64,000 nucleotides of DNA from Sycobia sp. Sy_11 (Eukaryota; Arthropoda; Insecta; Hymenoptera; Epichrysomallidae). This document shows, piece by piece, positions 54,230-64,000 of this stretch. The notes under the pieces were generated by a model. It was not told the origin of the DNA. It worked only from the letters and a program-made list of their open reading frames with translations, and searched no databases. Position numbers and translations under genes: made by a program. The stretch's first letter is position 1, and every line of letters starts with the position of its first letter. The stretch lies in contig JACCIC010000021.1 in the NCBI GenBank assembly GCA_018907035.1, positions 319,501-383,500 on the forward strand. The letters run 5' to 3'.

Positions 54230-56360
54230 GAGAATACTCCAACTGAATACCAACCATTGCGTAGCAGCTCATGACCTGTTGAAACAGACAATAAAGGAGC
54301 TAAGAATAGACATTGCTGTAATCTCCGAACCATATTGTGACAGGGTCAGACCACAGCGCTGGATAAGTGACACAAGCAATAGAGCTGCCCTCTGGATTGG
54401 TCAAAATAGGCAGGTACTAAAGCAGTCGAGTCATCAGAGCGAATTGATATCCTGGGCTAAAATACTAAAAATATACGTCTTTAGTGTATATGCTCCTCCA
54501 AGCTTGACGGACAAGCAGTTTGAAATCCTTGTAGCTAAATTAGTTGATGAAGCCATGGACAAGAAACCATTATTAATCGCTGGCGATTTTAACGCGTGGT
54601 CCACAGCCTGGGAAAGCTCTTCAACAAATAACAGAGGTAATATGCTGCTTGGTGGCCTTAACTCTCTTTAACTCCACGTGGTTAATAAGGGATTTGAATC
54701 CACTTTCATTAGAGGTGATAAACAATCAGTCATTGATGTAACATTCGCCAGTGATGACTTGATTCAGCGGATCCTTAATTGGAGAGTAAGCGACCTTTAC
54801 ACCCACAGTGATCACAGGGCGATCTTGTACGAGATTGCAGAGAAGAAAGTAAAGAACAAGTGCAATGAGTGGATGCCCACACGGAAATGGAACATCAGAT
54901 CGCTAGACTGTGAAGTGTTCGCCACTATAATATCAGAAGAGCGTTTAGAATATGGTGCACCAGGCCATCTGGCAAATGCACTCATGAAGCATATCTCTGA
55001 AGCATGCGATGCATCGATGACTAGGACTAAGAGCGGATTTAAACATTGTCAATCTGTCTACTGGTGGACAAATGAAATTGCAGAATTGTGCAAACAATGT
55101 CATCGCGCACATAGACTTGCCCAAAGAGCCCGCACCCATCGTGGTACGTTTAATAGTTTATTTAAAGAAGCACAAAGAGCGCTTGTCAAGGCCATTACGG
55201 CAAGCAAGCGTCGATGCTGGCTTGAACTGTGTGCAGAGGCCAACAATTACTTATGGGGACGACCATACAAAACGGTCATGGCACGATTGAGTAGGGCACC
55301 AATACAACCCACTAGCACGGTATTGATTGATAAGATTGTTTCCGCTCTCTTTCCCAATGACACCCAAGGGACTGTACTGCGCACGCAACACTCGGACGAT
55401 ATACCTCCTATAACAGAAATGGAGCTACATAATGCTTACGCTAAGACTAGAGACAATGCTGCCCCTGGCCCTGATGGTATCCCTAATGCGGCAGTTAAGT
55501 TAGCGATACAGAAGAATCCATCTATATTTCTAAAAGTATATAATGCTTGTCTTCTTGAGGGTATTTTTCCTGATTGCTGGAAAACTCAAAGGTTAGTCCT
55601 GTTACCTAAGGGCAATAAGCCACTTGATGATCATTCATCATACAGGCCATTGTGTATGTTCGATACGGTAGGTAAAATATTTGAAAAAATAATATGTAGC
55701 CGACTAGAAGCATTCACTGAAGGATTGCACGGCTTATCCTCACGCCAATTTGGATTTCGGAAATCAAAATCAACAGTCGATGCTATTAAACTGGTAGTGT
55801 GTACCGCAAGAAATGCAATCAGTGGTAAGAGATGGAAAGGTGGCACTAAACAGTATTGTGCCATTGTCGCTCTAAATGTCAAGAATGCCTTCAACTCAGC
55901 GCGCTGGTTTTCTATTATGAATTCTCTTAAAGAGTTCGGAGTACCTGGTTATTTACAGAATGTCGTGGCCAGCTACTTTGAGAATAGGATAATATTATAC
56001 CGAACGGATGAAGGCATTATATCGCATAAGGTTACTGCGGGAGTCCCCCAGGGCTCAGTTATGGGACCTATATTGTGGAATATTATCTATGACGGCGTGT
56101 TGAGGATTCCACAACCGCCTGCTTCAATAACAGTAGGGTACGCCGACGATATCGCTCTAGTAGTGACGGCTAAGACCCTTGATGAACTCACTGAAAATGC
56201 CAATGAGGCAATCAGCAACATCAGTAGATGGATTAAGTCGGCTGGTCTACAATTAGCGGAGCACAAGACAGAAGTAGTTCTTGTCAGCAGTCATAAGAAG
56301 GTAGATAGTATTACTCTTAAAGTTGGTAGCTGCCGCATTAGTTCTGCGCTAAATTATTAA
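54228..56360 (+). pseudogene. R1-clade ORF2 (endonuclease + RT), one nonsense codon, 3'-truncated
   Basis: ATG at 54228 overlaps the ORF1 stop. The APE-type endonuclease occupies the first 230 residues or so: QLNTNHCVAAHDLL, ISEPYC, LIAGDFNAWS, then SVIDVTFAS and THSDHRAI. A TAA at 54669-54671 replaces what is probably a Gln codon. RT follows: AAPGPDGIPN, SSYRPLCMFDTVGKIFE, RQFGFRKSKSTVDA, GVPQGSVMGP and the active site GYADDIAL near 56150. The usual FLDVKNAFN motif reads ALNVKNAFN, so the first catalytic Asp is Asn here. The frame stops abruptly at ALNY (56360), where family members continue with YLGV and a C-terminal Cys-His motif; that part is missing. Two broken features plus truncation make it inactive. 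Confidence 0.92.
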
Positions 56361-56423
56361 CGTCAACGTAGTCTTATTATCAAGTTTTAAAGTTACAATT
56401 TTAAGAAAATACGTATATATATA

Positions 56424-56431
56424 CACGCGCG

Positions 56432-56469
<38 letters not shown>
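56424..56469. repeat. (CG)n(CA)n microsatellite
   Basis: A GC alternating run followed by about 16 CA units, about 65 bp downstream of the ORF2 break. AATTTTAAGAAAATACG occurs just before it and again at about 56606-56622, so the region is locally duplicated. Confidence 0.9.
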
Positions 56470-56470
<1 letters not shown>

Positions 56471-56744
56471 CTATTTTCTTAAAAAATTGGCAGCGGGGTA
56501 TAATAAATGGGATTCACTGGTGTCGACCAAGAAATTCTTTATTCTTTAAGTGTGTACCTTTTTGTAGTCTGATTCCGCATCACGATCATCGCCACGCAGC
56601 GAATTTAAAATTTTAAGAAAATACGTATTTATATAAATACATACTTACTCAAGCATACAAGAAAATCTATACACACTTAAAGAATTTCGATACCAGTTAA
56701 TCCCTTTTATTGCATTATTGTTTCGCCCCCTCCCCCTGTTGAAC

Positions 56745-56900
56745 GCCCTCTCCATCGCGATCGCACAAGCTCGAAAACCAACATATGGAATATCGCACGA
56801 ACGGAGTACCGACATTCACCGCCGTAGCGCTGAGTGTCAAAATTTTACTGCAATGTCTAACATGGGCATCGGCGATCTCTCATTATGTGTGCCATTATCT
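56745..56900 (+). repeat. dispersed repeat, partner of 46775-46990
   Basis: See the minus-strand partner at 46775-46990: shared blocks CGATCGCACAAGCTCGAAAA, TGGAATATCGCACGAACG and GGCATCGGCGATCTC. Nature unknown. Confidence 0.5.
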
Positions 56901-57382
56901 CTGGTCAGAGTCACAATTCCATCCGTGCTCTTTTCCTCTAGTGCTCCAATGATACGAGAACCAGACCACATTATGACACACAGGTTACACGACGATTACG
57001 AATTACAATTTATTACCATTGTGATTACAAATTACAATGTATTACAAACGCATGGCATGGCGGCAAATTCTTCTGAAACTTTTATTTCTATAATGTAAAG
57101 TTTTTAGGATTATTTAAATTAAAATTTTTACAAGGATAACATGATCAATTTCTAAAATTATTTAAAAATATTAAATCTAAATCATATTTTTGTATAAAGT
57201 TTTGTAACTAACATTTAAAAATTCGACTTTCATCATTGCATTATAATATGCAATTATACATTACGACATAATCATCTGATTTTTCTACATAGTATATAGA
57301 GCAGCGGTATAATTTACTTAAAAATTAAGGCTACTCTATTCTGAAATTGTAAGTTTTACAGAAGTGTTTCAAGATGACTTAA

Positions 57383-57444
<62 letters not shown>

Positions 57445-57636
57445 TAATCATATTTATTAAATTAAAAAAATTTAAGTAATTTAATTGTTATAACAAATCT
57501 ACTTATATAAATTTTTTTAATTTTTATAAATGAGGTTAGAGAACTATTCTTTTGATCAGTAGTTTTTAACATTTTTAATTCTTAATTATACCAAAATATT
57601 GTTTTTATGTAGGTTGTAAAATAGTGGTGTACAAAA

Positions 57637-58035
57637 ATGGCAAAATATTTAGCACAAATTATTGTGCTTGGTACACAAGTGATAGGAAGAGCATTTGCTC
57701 GAGCTCTTCGACAAGAGATTGCAGCAAGTCAAGAAGCAGCCCGTAGAGCTGGTGGTGGACAACAAGGATCACAAAGAGTAGCTGCTAATACTCGAACTGG
57801 TTTGACATTAGATGAGGCTTTAAGGATCTTGAATGCTGATAGAGTAGATCAAGTGGAAGAGATTGAACGTAATTATAAATATCTTATGGATGCAAATGAT
57901 AGATCAAGAGGAGGCTCCTTCTACCTTCAATCTAAGGTAGTCAGGGCTAAAGAACGTATTGATGAAGAATTGAAACGTACAACTGCACCTCCTAAATCAG
58001 ATACATCAAAAAAAAGTTCTACAACTTTGAACTGA
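57637..58035 (+). CDS. Pam16: mitochondrial import inner membrane translocase subunit Tim16 (Pam16/Magmas)
   Basis: A single 132-residue frame. Pam16 sits on the matrix side of the inner membrane and, paired with Pam14/Tim14, regulates the Hsp70 import motor of the TIM23 complex. The N-terminus MAKYLAQIIVLGTQVIGRAF is the typical hydrophobic region, followed by a low-complexity Ala/Gly/Gln stretch. The J-like domain then occupies about residues 54-112: GLTLDEALRILN, EEIERNYKYLMDAND, GGSFYLQSKVVRAKERIDEEL. As in the family, the HPD motif of true J proteins is absent. The start has a good context (ACAAAAATGG). An AG at 57611-57612 after a T-rich run may be the acceptor of a 5' UTR intron. A tandem AATAAATAAA lies at 58111-58120. 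It converges with the EXD2 gene, 285 bp between stops. Confidence 0.97.
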   Translation: MAKYLAQIIVLGTQVIGRAFARALRQEIAASQEAARRAGGGQQGSQRVAANTRTGLTLDEALRILNADRVDQVEEIERNYKYLMDANDRSRGGSFYLQSKVVRAKERIDEELKRTTAPPKSDTSKKSSTTLN

Positions 58036-58110
58036 TACTTTAGTTTCTACTAGTCGAAATCTGTTATTTGCTTAAATGCATTTTGTAAATAATACTACAA
58101 TATTAGACAT

Positions 58111-58120
58111 AATAAATAAA
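58111..58120 (+). promoter_or_regulatory. polyadenylation signal of Pam16
   Basis: Two overlapping AATAAA hexamers 76 bp after the stop codon. The opposite gene has a minus-strand AATAAA at 58216-58211, so the two 3' untranslated regions probably end within about 100 bp of each other. Confidence 0.7.
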
Positions 58121-58320
58121 ATTTTAATGTAAAGATATGGGAGACTATTTTTTGTAAAAATAATAAAATAATATTCGTCAATAAATGTACAACTGATAAG
58201 TTGATTTAAATTTATTGGTCAATAAATATAAATTTTATAATATACAGTCTTAGAAATATAAGTACTTGCTCTTATACGAGTACTTTTCAGGTACAAGTTT
58301 TTTTCAATTTAATAATTTAA

Positions 58321-61113
58321 TTACAAGTTCTGCAGACCAGCTACCTTTGCATCTGATGGTTCTATTCTATTTTGTATTTGACGAATACTTAAACGCTCTT
58401 GATTGTGACAAACAGACCATAATTCAGGTAAAAATTTAGGACTCATTGTATTTAAAAAATGTTCCCTCCATAACCTTTCTAATTTTACAAGACCACCTTC
58501 TCTATTTTCAAAATATTGTACAACCTTCATGCAATAAAAATATAAATTTAGTTAAGCTTCTTTTATGAATATATTTATTAGCATAATACAGAAATTTAAA
58601 TATACCTTTAGGCCATGTGGTTGACTTTTTGTTTGAACAGATGATGTATTCTTTTTTATTCTATCTCTTAATAAACTATGTTTTTGGGCTGACTTCTTTG
58701 CTAATTGTTCATGTAAAATGTTAAGCAAAACTGGTGTTATTTCTCGGTAACCTGTTGATTTCATAATATACAGTTCTAATTCTTTTCTTCTTTCTAGAGG
58801 TATTATTGTTCCATCTCTGAGCAATACTTTAACAGCTGATTGTAGCATTTGCCAACCTCGAGGAACTTCATCACGCACATGTGATAGTGGACCTGATAAA
58901 GGCGCATTACACATATCTGCCAGTTTTCTTCTCAGTTGCAGATCATGACAATTGCTTAATTCATGACATGCTGGACACAACAGTAGAACATCATGGGATT
59001 GATGCGATTTCATGACCACTGCAAAATTAAAAGAGAAAACAATTTTAATAGTTTGATCATAATATAAAATTTAAGTAGAAAATTATAAACTTATGTATAA
59101 AAAATAAGATAGCTAAAATAAAAATTATGTAACGATTAATAATAACAAAAGTACCAAAATAATATAATTATGTTAGATTTTTTATCAAATTAGATTGCAT
59201 TTTTATATTATTTTGTTATCTAAAATTTTGAAATTATAGTGTGGTAAAACATCATTAAATTCATACATGGGAAATATTTGCGATATTCTCTAGGTACAAC
59301 ATTCTTTCTTATAAATTTATCAGATGTTCCGCATACTACACACTGATTTACTTTAACTTGAGTATAATATTTTCCTACTTCTCCTAAGGCTCGTCCAGAT
59401 GGTTCAAATTTCAATTTTACAGTAAATGGATCTTCTTTAACAATATCTCCTAATTGTTTTGAAACATACCATTCAGCTTTTTTTTTATCACATGTACATA
59501 AAATATCACCATCAGGTGCTTGTAAATAACAATTATGGTACAATGGTTTATTTCTAGCTGGCACACTACTTTTATACATAGGATCATTATTTCTACTAAT
59601 AATTTGACCAATTTTGTTATTGTTATTATCATTTTGATTATTATTATTATTAGTCACTGCTTGTCGCACATCCTTAAATCTAAAAATATTATTTTTAAAA
59701 TTGAATTCATATCATTGTTGTAAAATTTAAGAATATAGATTTTAAATTATTTACGAACCTTGCATCAATTATTCCATCAGGTAAATCAAGAAACTTATTA
59801 TTCTTGCTACATTTTTGCAGTCTTTTAATATAAAATATTAAACTTTCCCACAAGCTACGCCTTTGTATTGCTTTTTGTAATATCTATAATTTATGATAAA
59901 TTTAATATTAGCTTAAAAATAATTTATACAATTTCAATTTATTCAAAATTGATCAATTTACTTGATAATAAATAAGGATAGAAGCATAAGCATCATAGGA
60001 AGCATATGCAATTTGTTCATCAGTGAGTATGTCAGCATTCCAATCACTACATCTCACTTCTAAAACTTTATCCATTTCAATACCTAAATACTGCATACAA
60101 AGAGCTGCTAAACTTTTTGGACTTGGTAATGACAAACGATTTGCCAGCATTCGTAAATCTATAGTTCCAACAACATTACAATCATAATCTTTGGCTACTT
60201 TTCTTCCATCTTCAAATGTTGCTACACCTACTTTTAATAGATCCCGATTTACTAGCAATTCCTGAAGTAATACAGTAAATATTATTTAAATTAGTTTAAA
60301 ATAATTTAAATAATCGAGTTTGTATTGAAGATTATTAATATAAAAACATAGTTTTTAAATATTAATAAAAAAAATATGTATTTTAAATAATTGACTTGCC
60401 TTTAACATTATATTTTAACAAAATCAATAATTTAAAAGATAAAGTTAAAGTTTTTTACTGTTATTGTAAGAATTATTTATACAACATTTTTATTTTTAAT
60501 ATAATATAAATTAAAATATAAAATTGTTTTATACTTTAAGTTTTGGTGGAACATAGCCAATCTTGCTCAGGCGAAATAATGCACATACACCATTATTAGT
60601 GGCAAGTTGAAGCAAAGAAATAGGACCTTCATTTACCCACTCACAATCAAATCCTAATATTCCATTCGACAAGTTACTGTGTACAAAAAAAGTATTATTG
60701 ATTAATGCTTTACAGATATATTTATACATTCTAATTATTAGGAATTTATTGTATTGTTTGAGAACTGTGATATTCAAATGACTTTGAAAATTTTTGATTC
60801 ATTAATAGGCTAATAATACTAAGATAACAAGTATGTTTACAAATAAAACTTACCAGCGAATACGTTGAACAGCGTAATCACATTTTTCTGGAGAATCAGC
60901 CAGAATAACTTTGTCTAATGTAATTTTCAGTTCTTTTTTTTTACCAATTCTTTCATTATCTTCTTCATTATTACAAGTGCTATTTTTTTTTATAATACTG
61001 TGGCAAAGCTGCTTGACACTCCTAAGTACGTTATTGCGATACTTGGAGGCCAGTAGCACCAGGCCTACAGTAACGCACATAAAAAACATATTGTTTTTCC
61101 GTATTTGAAGCAT
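58321..61113 (-). CDS. Exd2: exonuclease 3'-5' domain-containing protein 2 (EXD2), seven exons
   Basis: Exons: 61113-60854, 60676-60535, 60261-59962, 59883-59759, 59679-59267, 59018-58606 and 58524-58321. GT/AG sites join in frame to 618 residues (human 621). It is a DEDDy-family exonuclease associated in animals with mitochondria and with DNA end resection. The N-terminus has one hydrophobic membrane segment (FFMCVTVGLVLLA). The active site is visible: FDCEW (Asp97, Glu99), IDLRMLANR in exon 3 and YASYDAY. The C-terminal half carries the family's zinc-binding part: LYHNCYLQAPDGDILCTCD, QCVVCGTSDKFIRKNV and SHDVLLLCPACHELSN, then QPHGLKVVQYF and RLWREHFLNTM. A short Asn-rich insert lies in exon 5 (59655-59625). 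No defects are seen. Confidence 0.96.
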
Positions 61114-61868
61114 TAATATAAATAATTATTTTTACAAATTTCAATAAATATAATATACAAAAATTATATACAGATATTATATACAATTAGATTTATAATT
61201 CAATTTGATATATTGAATTAATTAGATCATATCAAATAAATAAATAAACAAATAATTAACAAAAAACAAAAATAAAAAAGCAACGATTTCAAATTTATTG
61301 CTTTTCTAAACAGGTACATTTAAAACCACCGAACAAAAATGTATTCATAATATACATTGAGCAATGCATTGAATTAATTTTTTTTATTTCAGGATTGATA
61401 AACTAATCAAAATTTAAGGATCTTTGTAACAATACATTAAAAAAAATTGTAATTGTCTAACGCGACTACGAAATTTCACACATGACTGATTAATGATTGT
61501 GCCAATACTGCGGATACATGCGAAACCAACAGTCAATACCTCCTGTGGAACTACTAATGATTTGTAATTGTATAATAATAATGGTTTAGTTTATTTCGTT
61601 TATTTTGTTGCTTAGCACACTCTAATATGATAGGGTCAACTCAATCTAAGAAGTAAGTAGATATCACTACAATTTAATAATATCCGAATACATATTTGTT
61701 AATATCTATGCCTCTGCTATATATAATTTGTATACGAGTTGTACATTGTACTTATACGGTATACCCTTGTTATACCACAGTTTTATTATACTTAAAAACT
61801 AGAATTTCAAATTTTTTCGCTGAGAGAAAGCAACATAATCCTGCTATACATAGGAATATAGGAAATCC

Positions 61869-61933
<65 letters not shown>

Positions 61934-63846
61934 TTTTGTATAATTTCATGTAACACTGTAATGTAAGGTCGAAAATAGTGCGCCGCGCGGTAACGTTATT
62001 TGGCGCTAGCAACGGTGTATCATTCGATAACTAATTCCTGCTGGTATAACCCTAAAGTATAACCAGGTATAACTTGGTATAACCTGGTATAACCAGTATC
62101 TGCCAGTATATAACATACATTCATTATATATAAATATAATGATAACAGGCCTCTACAGCTTACAACTTCTATAACTACGGCTTATATTGTGTAAGAAAAG
62201 TTAAAACATTTCTAAATTCAAGTAGGCTGGTCAAGTTAGGTAAAAAGCATCAATATTGGTGTACACTATCATCTGCTATCATATAACTTCATAAGGGTTA
62301 AGGCAGATTAAGAAGGATCCATCAAAGTTGATGATTTTTTCGAGCTATCTGTACTATACAAGTGTGCTGTGTATGGTGATCACTGATCAGAAATGAGGTG
62401 ATCGTGATGCCAGTACCAGTTACCAGTACCTGTCAGTACCGTACCGAGTCTTCTCACGTATTAAATTTGAAAGTTAATATTGAAAATAAAGTAGCACATT
62501 TACAATAAAATAAAATAATTAATCAAATGAACGCTATGCTATATTTTATAGATATCGACGATAAATATTTTTTGTATAAAGAGAATGAAATAAATATTTT
62601 TAATTTTTGTATGAAAAAAATGAAATGCAAAAAAATATTTATGTTATAGCAAGAAATCCAAGAAATATTTTTGATTTTTTTATAAAATAAATTTAACGCA
62701 AGTAAATATTTGTTCTATATAAATAAATGTAATAAAATTTTCTTTTATAAAATAAATCTAATGCAAATACCTATTTATTTTATAGCAATAAATGCAATAT
62801 AAATATTTTAAACTTTTAATATATTTTTTTTATAAATTTAGTGTAATTACGTATTTATTTATAAATCTAAAATAAAACGTTTATTTGCTTTTAACTTATT
62901 TTTTCCGTTATATATGCATATGGATTTTTTATTATTTTATATTGCATTTAACACAAATGGGTGACCTCACTATTGCAGTATCAGATATTCGTGGTATTGG
63001 TATTGAGAATTTGGTCATACATTTTCGTATACTTTGATCTGCTTTGATGTATGTTGAATCGATGTAACTGTTGCAACAGGTTGCAACTCTTCAGTGCTGT
63101 GCATAAAACCAAAGAATAATACGGTTATAGATCATAAAAGTTAAAGCAAAAAGTCCATGTATAGAAATATATATCATATACCTAGTTGCAATGGACGATT
63201 TTCTTTAAAATCGTTAATTATTGTTGGAATTTACGGTTAAAAATTTGGCGAAGAAGAGGAGTTCAATAGGATGAGTCATTTGTTCACGATTGATTTCATT
63301 ATTTTGAATTTTTGTATCATCATCTGATTACATATAAGAAATATTATAGATAATTAATTTTTAAATATACAAAGAATAAAATGTTAATAAATAATTAAAT
63401 TATAAAATAATGTTTTCTACATACTTTAATATCTTATAATATGTTGCATTGTGGAATCTATCTCAAGTATAGAATCTAATAGAATATATATACTTATGCA
63501 TTTGTTTTAAATATATGCTTCAAAAAGCGCGAAAGCGCACAGCCCAACAAAATCGGATCAGATGAGACTACATAAATTTAATAACATAAGTAGTGTACCT
63601 GTTTTATATATGAGTGTGTATTAAAAGAAATAATACATATATGTCTTATGATTATTTTCATTATTAGATAAAAAATCAAGTATATACAATCGAGATGTCG
63701 AATATGTAAATATTAATCACAAATGAAAGAAGAATAAAATTTTAAATACGTAAAAGAAAGTATCGCGCGCTATATTACTTTATCTACTATTATTCGACCT
63801 GGAATTGGACTCAATGATTGGACTATTCGGCAGATATTGATATCTG

Positions 63847-63905
<59 letters not shown>

Positions 63906-64000
63906 CAGTCTCAGCCGCTACTGTAGACATCTGGTTTGAGCTTATAAGAAATAGTGGTGGTATGCCTTCTTCTCGATTCCCCGTTTTCGTTCCCGCGTGT
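61114..64000. other. AT-rich flank with short tandem repeats
   Basis: No gene is recognised. (TA)n tracts lie at 61876-61928 and 63857-63902. Around 62040-62100 a GGTATAAC-type motif is repeated irregularly (GGTATAACC, AGTATAACC, GGTATAACTT), and CAGTACC words recur at 62410-62445. From 62540 to 62880 there are loose AT-rich repeats built on AATAAAT and AAATATTT. The upstream region of the EXD2 gene lies at its left edge. Confidence 0.5.

Noticed and set aside
61696..62012. 80-85 codon frames on both strands
   Set aside because: They are built around a (TA)n tract that translates as Tyr/Ile repeats in either direction.

Overview
The window looks like nuclear DNA of a hymenopteran insect, most likely an ant. 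It is strongly AT-rich, studded with (TA)n tracts, has compact genes with short introns, and carries an arthropod repeat load: mauritiana-type mariner, Ty3/gypsy, BEL/Pao, R1-clade and Penelope elements. The species call is inference from repeat content and protein similarity.

Only three host genes can be supported. The protein farnesyltransferase beta subunit gene (minus strand, 18766-20350) has six exons that join in frame to about 400 codons. Near the right end, the mitochondrial import motor gene Pam16/Tim16 (plus, 57637-58035) converges on a seven-exon EXD2-type 3'-5' exonuclease gene (minus, 58321-61113) whose exons join in frame to about 618 codons. Almost everything else is mobile DNA or unannotatable AT-rich sequence.

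Left block (1-13821): a decayed mariner; a mariner with both terminal repeats and one nonsense codon; a Penelope-like 3' end with a hammerhead-like motif; and a complete but dead Ty3/gypsy element (4416-13817) with two LTRs and a 4-bp target duplication. An R1-clade fragment with a 15-bp duplication and an inverted Penelope-like fragment with a 12-bp duplication are nested in the gypsy element.

Middle block: at 17477-18009 (minus) lies the most unusual object here. Two LTR-like copies flank an 84-bp interior with a tRNA-Trp-like primer site and a polypurine tract, and each LTR contains a type III hammerhead ribozyme fold. This is the layout of the plant LTR retrozymes, found here in an insect. 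After the farnesyltransferase gene come gypsy remnants on both strands (21796-23335; 25650-28800), a foldback sequence (24973-25203), a BEL/Pao remnant primed by tRNA-Arg (to about 32110) and a second BEL/Pao element primed by tRNA-Phe (32717-42419). The leader of the second one contains a large 60-bp tandem array that reverses orientation near 36330-36344, and a mariner sits before its 3' LTR copy.

Right block (42420-64000): microsatellites, another dead mariner, a foldback/MITE, a tRNA-derived SINE with target duplications, an R1-clade two-ORF element whose left edge sits in an (AC)n tract, then the Pam16 and EXD2 genes and AT-rich flank.
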